Shown: positions 1 through 39,802 of the stretch, one piece after another
How positions within the stretch are numbered: the first letter of the stretch is position 1
Layout: the number at the start of each line of letters is the position of its first letter
Origin: Ochotona curzoniae
Taxonomy: Eukaryota; Chordata; Mammalia; Lagomorpha; Ochotonidae
Reading direction: 5' to 3'
Assembly (NCBI RefSeq): GCF_017591425.1
Contig: NW_024466512.1
Coordinates: 26,031,501-26,095,500, forward strand
Length of the DNA: 64,000 bases
Position numbers and translations under genes: made by a program
Notes under the pieces: model-generated
Seen by the model: the letters and a program-made list of their open reading frames with translations, nothing else
What the model was told of the DNA's origin: nothing
The model's database searches: none

Positions 1-57
1 TGCTGCCTACAAGGGTTTTCCTAGGGACTTAGTTTATAAAAGTTTCGTAGAATAATA

Positions 58-325
58 GGCTGGGTCTCTGCCTGCAGTGTTGACATCAGCTTGAGTCCCA
101 GCTGCTCCACTTCTGATCCAGCTCTCTGTTTATAGCCTGGGAAGGCAGCAGAGAATGGCTCAAGTCCTTAGGACTCTGTACCCATGTGGGAGACTCCGAA
201 GAAGCTCCAGGCTTCTGGCTTTGGCCTGACTCTTCTCCAACCTTTATGGCCATTTTGGGAGCAAACTAGAGATGGACAATCTCTCTCTCCTCTCTGTGAC
301 TCTGCGCTTTAAATTAAAATCTGAA
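58..325 (+). mobile_element. CSINE, old copy
   Basis: tRNA-derived lagomorph SINE body ('ccagctgctccacttctgat', 'cccatgtgggagactc', 'gccattttgggagc'). Diverged and intronic. Confidence 0.75.
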
Positions 326-454
326 GAAAAAGAAAGTTGAGAGAGGAATAGTTGAGAAGCCTTGAGTTTTTCTAACCATCAAGAACTTTTTAGTCCTCAG
401 TGTGAATTTTGACAAGTAGAGCATACTGTGGAACGTTTAAAATACTCCCCAAAG

Positions 455-750
455 GGGCTGGCTTTGTGGCACAGCAGGTGCAGCCACCGACTTAAGTTCC
501 TGTTTGAATCCTGGCCACTCCACTTCCAGTGCAGCTCCCTGCTAATGTGCCTAGAGAATCGGCAAAGGATGATGCAGGTGTTGGCCCCCACACCCATGCG
601 AGCAGCCTAATGCAGTTCCAGGCTCCTGGTATAAGCCTGACCCAGTTCTGACCATCACAGCCATTTGGGGAGTGAACCTAGGGATGAAAAGGTGACTTCT
701 CTCTTCTCTCTCTCTAACTGTGCCTTTCAAATAGATAAAATCTTTTTTCT
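455..750 (+). mobile_element. CSINE, old copy
   Basis: Starts 'ggggctggctttgtggcaca', ends in tail 'aaatagataaaatctttttt'. Older subfamily than the adjacent copy at 755. Confidence 0.85.
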
Positions 751-754
751 TTTG

Positions 755-1079
755 AGCCCGGCGCGATGGCGCAGTGGTTAAGGTCCTCGCCTTGCACGCT
801 CAGGATCCCATATGGGCGCCGGTTCTATCCCAGCAGCCCCGCTTCCCTTCCAGCTCCCTGCCTGTGGCCTGGGAAAGCAGTCGAGGACGGCCCAAGGCTT
901 TGGGACCCTGCACCCACGTGGGAGACCCGGAAGAGGCTCCTGGCTTCGGACCAGCATAGCATCGGCCCGTTGCGCTCACTTGGGGAGTGAATCATTGGAC
1001 GGAAGATCTTCCTCTCTGTCTCTCCTCTCTGTATATCTGCCTTTCCAATAAATAAATAATAAAAATAAATCTTTTTAAA
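755..1079 (+). mobile_element. CSINE, young copy
   Basis: Near-complete, CpG-rich head 'gcccggcgcgatggcgcagt' and tail '(aaat)n...aaatcttttt'. It forms a tail-to-tail inverted pair with the next SINE. Confidence 0.95.
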
Positions 1080-1089
1080 AAAATATATT

Positions 1090-1411
1090 TTTTTAATTAA
1101 TTTTTTTTTATTGTAAAGTCAGATATACAGAGAGGAAAGACAGAGAAGATCTTCTGTCCAATGATTCACTCCCCAAGTGGCCACAACAGCTAGAGCTGAG
1201 CTGATCTGAAGCCAGGAGCCTGGAGTTTCTTCTGGGTCTCCCACATGGGTGCAGGGTCCCAAGGCTTTAAGCTACCCTCGACTGCTTTCCCAGGCCACAA
1301 GCAGGGAGCCAGATGGGAAGCAGGCCCACTAGGACACAAACCGGCACCCTTATGCAATCCAGGCACTTGCAAGGCAAGGACTTTAGCCACCTAGGCTACT
1401 GCACCAGGCCC
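1090..1411 (-). mobile_element. CSINE, antisense
   Basis: Reads from 'attgtaaagtcagatataca' to 'gctactgcaccaggcc'. Opposite orientation to the 755-1079 copy and separated from it by only A/T tail sequence. Confidence 0.95.
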
Positions 1412-3613
1412 TCAATTAAATAAATTGTTTGAAACAAAATACCCTAAGAAAGTCAGGGTCAACGTGAGAGAGTCAAAGGCATTGGTCATTAAGAAACTCA
1501 GAAAGCCCCAAAGCTGAGCCCAGACCTCCCGGGACTTGACCTAGTTGGTACCTACTTGTTGGTAGATCTGACCTCCTCATGAAGCTTGACAGTCCTTGTC
1601 AACTACTGTGACCCAGCTGCTCACAGCCCAGCCAGAGTGACCCTTGGGCTGTGGTTGGTTTTTGCCACTTGATCACTTGGACTGTCATGCTGGCCTCGTC
1701 CTGTGTCCCTGAGGTGCCCTCTCGGGCTGCCCCACCCTCCCAGGACAGGACAGGCCTGTGGAAAGGACAGACATGTGGTCCACAGCCCTGATCACTGAGA
1801 GCTGCCGAAGGGATAGGTGATATTGGGGTCATTCTGAGATGTGTGGACAGCCTTTCGTAAGCTAGGTGCAAGCCACATGGAGTCAGTCTCCCTTGCCAGC
1901 ATCTGTCCATCAGGTCTGCACCTGGGCAGTGTGGACTTGACTGCATGTCCTGCATATGGTAATATCCCTGAGGACTGTGTTGATGCACCTAGAGAGGGAG
2001 AGATCCTGTGCCCACCAGCAAGCAGTCCTGCGGTCCTGCGGTCCCTAGGACTCTCCCCAGCTGGAAGGGAAGGTCCTCCCAGGGTGCCAGGCCCCGGCTG
2101 TGTCCCGCTCAGTGGTCTCTGAGCATCTTTGCCCCCAAACCAGCAAGCCTAGTGTGTATCTGCACAGACAGGAAACAACAGCCACTTAGATAAAATGGTT
2201 ATTTAAAAAGAAAGAACCCATAACTGCTTTGTCAAAAACCTGTCGGGGTTTTTTTTTTTTTTGCCAAGATTTGTGTGTAAAGAAGGCAAGAAGGGAGAAC
2301 ACACCATGCTCTTCCTGTGCAAGAGAGCTTCTGCCTGCCTCCCCCACCACTGATACAGGATGGAAAAAAGGAATAGAAGCCAGATCGTGGTTAGGGGAGG
2401 GAACCAGTGGCCGAGAGACAGAGGCAGCAGGTCCAGGAAATATGTAACTAACACCTGGACCACAGGGATTCTGGTCAAGTTAGTTTCTCTGTAATAGCAG
2501 AGTTATGAAAACCATGCCTGCCCGAAGGTGACTGGACTGATTGTTCCAGCAATCCACTCAAATATCTGTCATTTCTCTCTGATGCCACTGAGGATCCATG
2601 GGAGGAAGCTGCCAGAAATTTAGTCCTCCTGAAGATTGGCGCCCCAGCAGGAAAGTAGCCAGTCCAGGGCTACTGGAACAGCTCTGAGAAGTCCTTAGGG
2701 GCTACACTCCTTCCTTGGGCTTCACTGCTCCTGATGCGGTTTCTTTGCAGTCCAAAATTGATGAAGAAGATGATGATGATTTATTTGTGAGACAGACGCA
2801 GAGCACTCCCATGCACTGGTTCATTCTTCAGATGCCTGCAGCAGCACCAGACCAAGGACTGGAGCCGTAAGCCAGGAACCCCTTCCAGGTCTGCCACGTG
2901 GAAAGCGGAAGCCCTGTGGCCTGTTTGAGCTCCAGCCTTCTTGTTCTTGTTCCTTGCAACAGGGCAACTGAAGGGAAGAAGGAAGCATGCCTCCTTGTAA
3001 AGAAGTTCCTGGAAACCCAGCCTTAGCTTTTCACGCGGATCTCTGTAACAAGGAGTTAGTCCTGTGGCCGTGTCAGCTGAGTGCTGGGACATGAAGGCTG
3101 GGACCTGTGGTCTGATTGGCAGCAGCGTCCCCAGCTGAAACCCTGGGGATCTGATCATTTGTGAGGATGGATGACAGCCGGGGGGATGTGTGTGTGACAG
3201 TACAACGGACCTCATCTCTTACCTTCAGCTATTACGGTTGTGGTGTTTGGCATTATGTAGATATAATTCACATCTTTGGTGAATAATTTTTTTTTCCACC
3301 TTGAAATCTTTCATTGCATTGTAAGAAAAAGAATCAGGGAAGAATTGCTCAGGGGAGGTGTCCAAAAGGAAAGAAACATGCAGCTCCAACATTTCTTCCC
3401 TTCAGAATATCTTCTTTTACCCTCACTCCAGACATCTTAATTCATGCCTCCATGTCAGATAGTGACTTATTTTGTTGTTGTTATTAAGTGTCTCTACAAG
3501 CACATGTTTTTTTCTGATTGTGAAACACTGCATTTTTATCATATAAATTTGGGAAAATTAAGAAAGAACAGAGAAGAACTTAAAAAAAAAATCACCTTAA
3601 AATGCCATCAGTA

Positions 3614-3940
3614 GGGCCCGGCAGCATGGCCTTGTGGCTAAAGTCCTTGCCTTGAATGCGCCAGGATCCCATATGGGCACTGGTTCTGGTCCTGGCAGCT
3701 CCACTTCCCATCTAGCTCCCTGCTTGTGGCCTAGGAAAGGCCTAGGAAAGCCTTGGGACCTGGCATCTGCATGGGAGACCCAGAGGAGGTTTCTGACTCC
3801 TGACTTCAGATCAGCTCAGCTCTAGCTGTTGCGGTCACTTGGGGAGTGAATCATTGGATGAAAGATTTTCCTCTCTATCTCTCCTCCTCTGTGTATATCT
3901 GACTTTACAATAATAATAAATGCATCTTAGAAAAAAAATA
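3614..3940 (+). mobile_element. CSINE
   Basis: Full-length copy, head 'gggcccggcagcatggcctt'. Intronic, with another copy directly after it. Confidence 0.9.
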
Positions 3941-3945
3941 TTTAT

Positions 3946-4260
3946 GGGTCCGGCATTGGTGGTTCCGTGGCTAAATTCTTGCTTTGCACCCGCTGGGATC
4001 CCATACAGGTGCCAGTTCTTGTTTCAGCTGCTCCACTTCCCAACTGCTACCTGTCTGCAGCCTGAGAAACCAGTAAAGGAAAGTCCAAAGCCTTGGGAAC
4101 CTGCACTCACAATGTGGGAGACCCAAAAGAAGCTCCTGCTTCTGCCTTTGGATTGGCTCAGCTCTGGCCGTTGCAGCCACTTAGGGAGTGAACCAGCGGA
4201 CAGAAGATCTTTCTTCTCTCCTCCCTGTAAGTCTGTTTTCCAATAAAAATTAATCTTTAA
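3946..4260 (+). mobile_element. CSINE
   Basis: Full-length copy, head 'gggtccggcattggtggttc'. Tail-to-tail with the antisense copy that starts at 4261. Confidence 0.9.
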
Positions 4261-4515
4261 AAAAGATTTATTTTTGTTGGAAAGACAGAGCTATAGAGAG
4301 GATAGAAATCTTCCATCTGTTGGTTCACTTCCCATATTGACTGACTGACAGAGCTGGGCTCATCTGAAGCCAGGAGCCAGGAGTTTCTTCTAGGTGTTCC
4401 ATGTGGGTACAGAGAGTCAAGGAAGGAAGCCATTTGCACATTAGCAAGGAAATGGGTCAGAAGTGGAGCAGCTACAGCTTGAACACCCAGATGTTCTGCC
4501 TATACCACAAGCAGC
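4261..4515 (-). mobile_element. CSINE, antisense, truncated
   Basis: Starts 'aaaagatttatttttgttgg'. It lacks a clear head end. Forms an inverted repeat with 3946-4260 about 550 bases before an ALDH18A1 exon. Confidence 0.85.
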
Positions 4516-4982
4516 AGCCTTATCCAAATTGCCACAGGAAAGAAATCATTTTATATTTTCCTCATCTTTTTGTAGCCCTTTAGACATGTAAATGAGACTA
4601 ACATGAACATTTTCCTAAGTTATTAAAAATTTTAAAAATGAAAATTTATCTTTTTCCCTAATTTCTAGCCATTTACTCTGCTTCTGGGTCCTATAACCTA
4701 ATGGTGAACCGGCTTCTGATACTTCTCTTTGCCCACTTCCAATTTATTCCCTAAATATCTGAACATGGAATTATCTGAGCAAAAGATGTAATGGTTAAAG
4801 CTTTTGTTACATTTTATCAGCATACCTTTAGGCAAGTTTCTTTCATTTTTACTCTTCATCAGCTGTGTTTGGGTTATGTGTGGTATAAATGCCATACAGT
4901 ATAAGAATTGGAATGTGCTAGACAGATCTTTTGGTAGACTGGTTTCATACAGTTAATAATAAAGCTTTTTTTTTTTTTGTAA

Positions 4983-31851
<26,869 letters not shown>

Positions 31852-32675
31852 AACAAGCTAGGGAAACCCAACCATGGTCCCAGGGGAACCTGAACTTGTC
31901 TTGGTCATCTCAGGGGAGAAGTCAAACACTGACTCTCATCCAGCTCTCGCAAGGACCCTGCAGTTGGAAAATCCACCTACGTGCTCTGGGCTTCATTTGA
32001 CAATCCTTGTCTTGAATTCCAGCTCACCTCTTCTGTTTTGTTGTTGTTGTTTTGTTTTGTTTTAATAATTCCTGCGAATTGAGACTTGGCTTTGCCCAGC
32101 CCGGTTCCGTGGATGATAGAAACCCAAGGCTGGACTTGCCTGCACATAAAAGGCAAAGGAAAATCGCAGCTGCTTTTTCGTATGGCCTCAGTGAGGTAAC
32201 ATCTCCCTGGGCATTCAGTCGGTACCAGAGCCCTTCTTTCCTAAGAAGACCATTCACATTTCACATCCTTTCTTTTACATGCCGTCATCCTCAGAAAGGA
32301 AGAGTTGGCAGCTTGGGAAAGAGACATCCTTCTTTAAAGCATTCTTATCAGAGGCGATCACAAAAGCAGTCAGCCTTGTCTCCGCCGGGAAGAGGTGGGT
32401 CTGTGTTTGTGGAGAGGAGGAGCAGTCCAGCTGCCTGTGGCTGTCACACTTCAGGAGAGTGTGATGCCCCCAGACCCTGAGCAGCAGCCAACAGCAGGTG
32501 CAGGACTCAGGGTGTTCACCCACCAAGAATGAAAGCAATGCATGATCCTTTTGTATGAATTAGTCTGTCAACCTAGCCATTGCTTCTTCCTAATTAGAGG
32601 ATTATTTTAATACTTTTGGATTCTTCTCTCTTTTTTTTTTTTTTTAGAAATAAAGTTCTTAGGAAAAAGCAGGTC
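31852..32675 (+). other. ALDH18A1: ALDH18A1 3' UTR
   Basis: About 0.8 kb from the stop codon to the poly(A) signal region, which matches the length expected for this gene's main 3' UTR. It contains a TTG/TTTTG-rich stretch at 32036-32065 and a poly-T run at about 32628-32645. No SINE has inserted in it. The cleavage position is inferred, not seen. Confidence 0.75.
32649..32654 (+). terminator. ALDH18A1: Poly(A) signal AATAAA of ALDH18A1
   Basis: Canonical AATAAA about 800 bases after the stop codon, directly after a long T tract. It is followed by GT/T-rich sequence (around 32685-32705) that could serve as the downstream element. It is the first AATAAA after the stop codon that is not inside a repeat tail. 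Confidence 0.75.
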
Positions 32676-35600
32676 AATGGAAGTTTTCTCCCTTATGTGT
32701 TATCATCCCCTTTATCCTTCTTACTCTTGTACGACCCTGCTGCCCCCATCCGTAGGCACGGTCTGTTCTCCAGATGCGGCCAGGGAAGACCATATGCCTT
32801 GGCAGTGCATGAAGGTTCCCAGGGGGAGGGATTCGGGCTGGGAGAGAGGAGAAGAGAGCAGGACAGGAAACCCCTGAGCTTCCATAGTGGGCACAGTGAA
32901 GGTCCGAAAGTGGAGGATATGTGCCACAAGAGCATGCTGCTTCTATATTGTGTCCCAAGGCAGTCAGCCAGGTGGCCAGAGGCCCCAGGCACTGGCCCCA
33001 AATCTCTTGGGATGTAGCTAACTCCATTCTCCCAGCTCTTCTGCTTGTCTTGTTGCCTTGAGATCACCTGACGGCTGTTACCCTCCCCCACGGAGCTTCT
33101 CCTTGGGGTCCCCTCTTCCTGGCAGTCTGAAATTGAGAGCTCTTACCTCTGGAGGCCCTTGCAAAGCAGTGAGCACCTCTATGCTTCCCCTTGTGCTCCA
33201 AGGACATCTCATGAACCCCAGAAATCAGTGTCACATGGAGCTTGTGCCCAAGTTGTTTGCAGACACTGTCTCTCATCCAGACCCTTATGGAATGGCAAGC
33301 CACCCTGCCTACCCTGGCCTCTGAGTGGGGTCCTGGCATAGCTTGCCTGAAAGGGCAGTAAGCAAAGTGACTGGAGCAAGAGTCGGAAATAGAAAGTGAT
33401 CCAAGACAGCCAGAGCCCTCGGAGAAGACTGGGAGGAAGGGCAAAGCAGGCAGACTTGGATCTGATGCCTGAGAGAAGCGCACCGTAGGAGCAACCAGTG
33501 GATGGAAAGTCCATGTGGGGACTGATGCAAGCTGATATCCCCTGAAGGTGCAGAGAAACAGGTTTGGGGAACAAGGAGTATGTCCACTTGGGGCAGAAGG
33601 TTCATGCTGCTCAACAGGAAGCTGTTATGGTGTCAACAGCTGGCATTGGTCTAATCCTCATTGGAGCCACAGTTCTTCAGGCATGGGATATGAGTGAGTC
33701 TAACCTAGCAAATACAGGTAAAGCTCAGCCATCCATCAAGGCCCATTTCACATATGCAGAAACCTCAGCCTTAGTCTCTACAGGAACCATGGGCCATCCA
33801 TGTTCTCTGGTGTTTGTGTTTTTGGTTTTTTTACCCCCACCAAAAGAGGAGATCCCTAAGAGGGAACCAGAATGCAGCCACTTATACAGCCCACCTTGGC
33901 AGTCTGCTAACCCTCGCTGGCTTTTCCCAGTTTCAGAGGTGATATAGTTCTGGCACAAAGCAAACACTGAATAAGGAGAGATGGTTTCCTGCAGTGATTC
34001 TCCAGTTACTCAGTGTGTGCTTGGTTCTGTGTTCTGTAAGAAACCGGAAGTGTCTGCTATTCCTCCTGACATAATCTTAGGAGCCAGATTTTCTCATATC
34101 AGCCATGTCTGATCAGCAGAAGCCTAGCCTTGCACTGTACATGAACAATGAGAAGAGTCAAGTCTGATCCCACCTGGCTTTTGGTTGTGGCTGCAGCAAT
34201 CAAGAACCTAACTTGAGCCTGAAGAAAAGAAGGGGAGTCCAGGTGAGTGGCGTCACCTGCCTAAAAGAAGAAAGTTGCTGCTGGAGTGGCTGCAGGCGAG
34301 CAAGGCTGCCGGCCATGGGGTGGGAGCCAACAAGAGACTGGGTCCCTCAAGCACTGCTGTGGTAGATTATAAAACAGGTGTAGTGTGTGTCCTCTTCTCA
34401 GTTGGGTAGTCATCTAAATCTCCAAGCAAACAAAGGCTTAGTGTGTTTGGACAAGGCATCTGGAAATCTAGTCTGGCAGAAGTTTGAAATCTGCTAATCC
34501 AGTCCGACTCTTAAGCATACCTGGAGCAAAATATTTCTGAGTAGCACTTGGTGTCCTGTTATGAACAGCATCTCAGAGCAGCAGCAATCGCAAGAGATGT
34601 TTTCAGGTACAAACAACAGAAACCTTAGGTCAAACTAACAGGAGAAAATGTATGCTATTTGCCTGCATGACCATGAAGTCCAGAGGTGTGGTTCAGGCAA
34701 GTCCTGACCAGGACTCTGGCTCTGTTTCACTGCAGATCTCTGCAACTTCAGAATTGCCTCCAGAGCTTATTCACATGACTGCTAGTTCCACAGATCTGGG
34801 AATAGAGCTGAGAATTTTTGTTTCCTTTATTGTGTTTGGCAGTAAATATGATTTATTGTTGCTTGTTACAAGGAGACGACCACAGAAGAGTGGAGGCGCT
34901 CAGTGAAGAAGTGCCTGCCACTTGTCTCGAGGACCAAGATTGGGGATGTATTTGACCCCACAGCCATCACAAATGAGCCACTTTGCAGCCACTAGATCTT
35001 CAAAATCCACCTTCATTAGACTTGGTAAAGCCCTGTTTCTTTGAGATGGATCTTCTGGCAACCAAAGAACTTGAACTTTCTCCTTGTTCTGCAGCTTGTT
35101 GGACGGACATGATGGCCTGGCCAATGTGAACACTGGCCATTGTTTATTGCAGCTTTCTAAGTGCATTGCCCCTGTCCCTACCACCACCTCAGTCTGGAGT
35201 CTATATTAGGAAGAGAATGAGGGCAGAAGGGTTTGTCTGCTGTAAAGGGCTGTCCCTGAGGTCCCCTAGGACAACATGTAAAGGCAACAGACCATGTACA
35301 GCACCAAGGAGTCTGCTGTTTGCATTTTCACTTTCAGTAAGTTTCCACATACTGCTTCTGCCCCCACCACCATTTTTCTGGAGGCTGTATGTTGGGACCC
35401 ACAGCTCAGGATATCCGCTGACATTAGCCGACATTGTGATTGGGATGTTGAGTGGGATCAAAAAACTGTTTCCTCCTTTCCCCCATTAGGCAAAAATCCC
35501 AAGCTCTACTGCTATTAAAGTGGCCTAGATCAGTCCTTGTAGTTAGCATAAATGAAGAGTAGTGCTGCAAGTAATAGGAAATCCAAAAGACTAGGGCTTG

Positions 35601-35703
35601 AACTTGACAGGAGTTAGTTTTTCTCTCATATAAAAAAGTGTAGAGGAAAGCAGCCCCAAGGCTAGTCAGGCTGCTTTTGATTTTTGCTCCTCTACATCAG
35701 AAT

Positions 35704-35752
35704 TATATATGCATATATATATATATATACATGATTTTTTATATATATGATT
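35704..35752. repeat. (AT)n-rich microsatellite
   Basis: Alternating AT runs broken by 'acatgatttttt'. Part of it can fold on itself. Confidence 0.85.
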
Positions 35753-36218
35753 TCTATTGGTGAGGGAGAAGGGTAGTTGGATTGGATAGAAAATTTATTT
35801 TCAGTCATGGAACTGAGTGCGGAATCCTTTCACCTAAACAATGTGGTTGCTATACAGTGAGGGAGGAGTGCAGGAGAAGCCAGAGGACAGCCACCTGCCC
35901 CAGTACACTGACAAACAAGTAGTGGGAGGCAGTTGTGACAATATGCACTCTGAGGACTTGTGCCGCCATCTGTACCAGCCCTGGCCTGGCTCTCCCAGCT
36001 CTGCCACTGATGAGTCCTGTAACCTTGGGCAACTAACTTGAACATCTGTGCTTTAATGTTTGCATCCATCTTGGGTCACCTTTCCATTTAGATAGAAGAA
36101 TGTGTCCATCACTAAATTGCAAATGAGCTAAACAAGTCGTTTTTCCTGTCTGACACCCACAGCTGTCCAAGTCTGGTAGACATTTGAAAATTAAGCCCAA
36201 AATCTCTGACACACTTCT

Positions 36219-36221
36219 TGA

Positions 36222-36290
<69 letters not shown>
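36219..36290. repeat. (AC)n(TC)n compound microsatellite
   Basis: An uninterrupted AC run of about 20 units is followed directly by a TC run of about 13 units. Intergenic. Such compound runs are usually length-polymorphic. Confidence 0.95.
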
Positions 36291-37158
36291 TAGAAGTTAC
36301 CAGATCTGTTGGCCTCAGCTTCATTATAGCAAAATACTGGAGGGGCAAGTAAGGTATACAAGACTCCACAGACCTGCTGACCCAAAATGTCAGGGTAGGG
36401 CAGGAATAGGAATTGTTTAGTCATTCATGGATTCCTCACCCCACTTCTGCCATTGCGAGTCACCTGGCAGTTTTCTTTCTCTCCCATTCAGAAGTAAGTA
36501 GCCCAAGACTGGCAAAATGATTTCCTGATGCAATCAGGAACAGATATGGTCCTGATTTTCACCTGGCATCCTTGCTGTGCCATTTCCGTTGTACACTGAT
36601 GGTTGTTCCACCTTTGCACCCGTGACTCATCTCTGTTCCAGATAGGTGTGGTGCAGCTGACCCAAGACACATTTCCTGAAGTCCCAACTACCGGCTTCCA
36701 CTAGCACCCCATCAGGGAGAACTGCTTCATGTGCACACCTGGAAAGCTAGCTGCAAGGGAGCTGGGAAATATAGTTTTATTTTCAGCACATTCTGGCATG
36801 AACGAAAGTCTTGATCTTCATAAGGAAGAGGAGAGGATAAATATTGGGTAAGCATCCAGCAAGCAGTGTTTATCACAGTACTCCTAACAACGTTTGAAGA
36901 GTAGATTTTTCTTGGAAGATCTGACTACTTCTTTTAGCTGATGGATGGTTTTGTACTGCAGGTTTTGTGGGAGAGAGCTGAATTACTGTATGAGAGATGG
37001 AGAAAAGACAAAATCTCTGGACAATTCTGAAAAGAACAGAGTCATGGGCAGTGCCACTGCAGGTCAGGATATAGACTGAAGATCAGCAGAAAGGCTGCAG
37101 AAAGCTTAACCAGCAAAGAGTGAAAAAGCTCTCTGCTTTGAAATGATGGCTCATTAGG

Positions 37159-37328
37159 GTTGTTACGGTCTGAATGTGACCTTCTCCCCAAATTCACATT
37201 AAAGACTTAACCCCCAGGTGGTGGTATGTTGAGAATAAACTTAAGGGAGATAATTCAGTTAGAGGAGGTTGTGAGGTTAATGCCCTCTTGATGAGATTAG
37301 CATCTTTATAAGAAGAGACAGCAGAGGC
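37159..37328 (+). mobile_element. LTR fragment of ERVL-MaLR type
   Basis: Opens 'gttacggtctgaatgtgacc' and contains a 'cccccaggtggtggtatgtt' / 'gatgagattagcatctttat' order like the start of MLT1/MST-class LTRs. It is truncated at 37329 where the ~60-bp repeat element begins. Confidence 0.5.
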
Positions 37329-37329
37329 T

Positions 37330-38960
37330 GGGTTGGGTTGGTCAGCAATACCTGCCAGCATGAGCTGGAACTGGGAGCAGATCGGACTGGGCTTGGCTAT
37401 ATCACCTGCTGCCATATGCCAAGGTGAGATGAACCATGCTAGACTGCGCAGCAGCACCCACCAGCACATGTAAGACCCAGGTTTGGGGGGGTGCAATTCC
37501 AGTAGGGCATATGTGGGGACTCGCCTGCTGGACCATTGCTCCTACTGGTGAGCATGAAAGCTGGGAGTGGGAGCAGACCAAGCTGGGCTGGGCTACATTA
37601 CCTATTGGTCTGCATATGAAGTAGATTGGGGGAGAGCCAGGCTAGACTAACTGAGTGTAGCCACTGGTGCAGGCATGAGCCAGAGTAAGGGCAAGCTAGT
37701 TGGGCTTTGCCACAGCATCAGCTGGAAAATGCTGGGACTGGGAGCAAGTCCTGTTTTGCTAGACTCGAGAACCACCTGGAGAGTGCAAGATGCGGGGTAG
37801 GGAGTGGGTCCTGTAGGAAAACTGTGGACTCCTCTCTGATGAGCTGCAGCTTTCACTAGTGAGCACAAGAAACAGGACTTGTAGTGGGCCTGGCTAGATA
37901 GGCAATGGCACCTGCTGGCATGAGTGAGTGGATGGTGGAATGGTTGGGTTGAGTTAGGCTTTAATGCCCAATGATATGCACAAGAGCTGTGCATATCATT
38001 GCTGGGACAGACCAGACCAGTCCAATGCACATGCTGGCAGGCACAGGAACCAAGGCTGGGGGCTGGCCCAGAGGAGGTTATTGGAAGTCACTCTGACTGG
38101 GCTACAGCTCCCGATGGTGAAGTGGGGGCCAAGTGTATAGTGGGTATTATTGGGCTGGGCTGTGGCACCCATTGCTTTGTGTAGAAGACAGAGCTGGAAA
38201 TAGATCTGACCTAGCAATTGCAATTCTCAGTGATGAGTGTGTAGGCTGATGTTGGTGACAGAATGAGCCAGACCCCGTATTGACGGACACACACAGGAGT
38301 ATAGGCTGGGATCACCTCAGATGATATTTTCTTTTTTGAGGATCTCCCCAACTGAACTGCTGGACTCAGAACTCCAACCATGGGGAGAGTGGCAGGACCT
38401 GGGATCTGACCATGGAGTGCATGTATCTGAGTGGGGTCTTGTTAGTTACTGAGGAGGGTGTAGTGGACAGCATACCCAAATGCACATTGAGGAGTTGGCA
38501 GTCCATTGTAGCTTGTAAGGACATCTGGTGCCATAGCAGAGGAAGGAGGGCAGAACAAATCTGTCAACTACCCCAGTGAAGTTTGACCACAAATTTCTGA
38601 GCGAATGGAGACTGAGGTGGACTGTGTTCGCCAGTGGGACTTGGAAGGATTTCCTCAACCTTGGATCTGCAAGATCAACAGCATGTCAGAACTATTGAAA
38701 CCACTTGAACAGAACGCTCAGAACATGCTCCACATTAGGGACCCTGGGATATCACTGGGTGGCCATTCCCTATCCCTGGGTGCTGGGGGAGTTGGGAAGC
38801 TAGGTCTGGCTTCTCTCCTTGTCTCTCCCCTACCTCCAGATACAGGAGGAAGATCAGGAAGGTGTGGAAATAGTGGTCTCACCTGCTTTCCCCAGTCCTT
38901 ATCCCTTCCCACCCTAGTCAACTCTGTAAACATTATCACAAATAAAATTTAAAAAAAGAG
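37330..38960 (+). mobile_element. Retroelement with degenerate ~60-bp tandem repeat, sense copy
   Basis: About 950 bases of degenerate units (core words cacctgctggcatg, gctgggactgggagcag, gctgggctgg) recur about every 55-65 bases. They are followed by about 650 unique bases and an AATAAA-containing A tail at 38941-38958. It has the same family 3' end as the antisense copy in the ALDH18A1 intron. The frames in it are not coding. Confidence 0.6.
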
Positions 38961-39296
38961 ATTGAGCCATGCGTGGTAGCCTAACAGCTAAAGTCCTCAC
39001 CTTGAAAGCACTGGGATCCCATATAGGCACTGGTTCTAATCCTGGAAGCCGTGCTTCCCATCCAGCTGCCTGCTTGTGGCCTGGGAAAGCAGTTGAGGAT
39101 GGCCTAAAGCCTTGGAACCCTGCACCCATGTGGGAGACCTGGAAGAAGCTCCTGGCTCCTGGCTCCTGGCTCCTGGCTCTGGATTAGCACAGCACCAGCT
39201 GTTGCGGTCAGTTGTGAATCATTGGACAGAAGATCTTTCTGTCTCTCTTCCTCTTTGTATATCTGACTTTGTGATAAAAATAAAATAAATCTTTAA
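38961..39296 (+). mobile_element. CSINE with internal ctcctgg duplication
   Basis: First of four + copies in a row. The word ggctcctggctcctgg is expanded at about 39150-39180. It is inserted directly behind the A tail of the 37330-38960 element. Confidence 0.93.
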
Positions 39297-39322
39297 GAGA
39301 CAGAGAGAAAGAGACAGCAGAG

Positions 39323-39617
39323 GGCCTGACATGATGGCTCAATTGGCCAATCCTCCACCTTCAAGCACCGGCAAACCAGTTCAGGCCCCAGCTGCTCTAC
39401 TTTTCAATCCAGCTCCCTGCTGGTGGCCTGGGATGGCCCAAGTCCTGGGGCTCCTATACCCACATGAGAGATCCAGAAGAAGCTCCTGGATCCTGGCTTT
39501 GGGTGGCTCAGCTCTGGCTTTTGTGGCCATCTGGAGAGTGAACCAGCAGACAGATATTTCCCAGTCTCTCCTTGCTGTAAATTTACCTTTCAAATAAAAA
39601 TAAATCTTTTCTAAAAA
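39323..39617 (+). mobile_element. CSINE, older rabbit-like subfamily
   Basis: Head 'gggcctgacatgatggctca' then 'attggccaatcctccacctt'. A different subfamily from its neighbours. Confidence 0.88.
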
Positions 39618-39802
39618 AAGAGAGAAAGACAACAGAGAGCTTGCTGTACCCCAAGTGAGAATATATCAAAACTGGGAGCTTGCTTCTCCCCAGGCTAGGA
39701 TACATCTTCAGCAAGCTGGAAGCTGGGACCTCAGCAGGAATCAAATCTTGGACTTGATTTCTTAATCCCCCAGTTGTCAGCCCATGAGAAATAAAATTTC
39801 TG

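Larger units (their letters stand above)
32680..37150. other. Intergenic, no gene recognised
   Basis: Downstream of the ALDH18A1 poly(A) signal. Chance frames only. A MIR relic lies near 35960-36110 and AT and AC/TC microsatellites at about 35704-35750 and 36219-36290. By mammalian synteny the next gene to the right should be SORBS1 on the same strand, but none of its exons is recognisable. Confidence 0.6.

Noticed and set aside
766..1390. Overlapping frames of 60-80 codons on both strands
   Set aside because: They are frames inside CSINE copies. The same peptides (for example LPACGLGKQSR) recur at many places in the window.
2747..2870. Acceptor-like 'tttctttgcag' followed by an open frame reading SKIDEEDDDDLF
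   Set aside because: The frame runs straight into a degenerate antisense SINE (tttatttgtgagacag...). The acidic run comes from a gat repeat. No donor follows, and it does not match the missing ALDH18A1 N-terminus.
36033..36420. Frames with CVCVCV or HTHTHT runs
   Set aside because: They come from the (AC)n(TC)n microsatellite.
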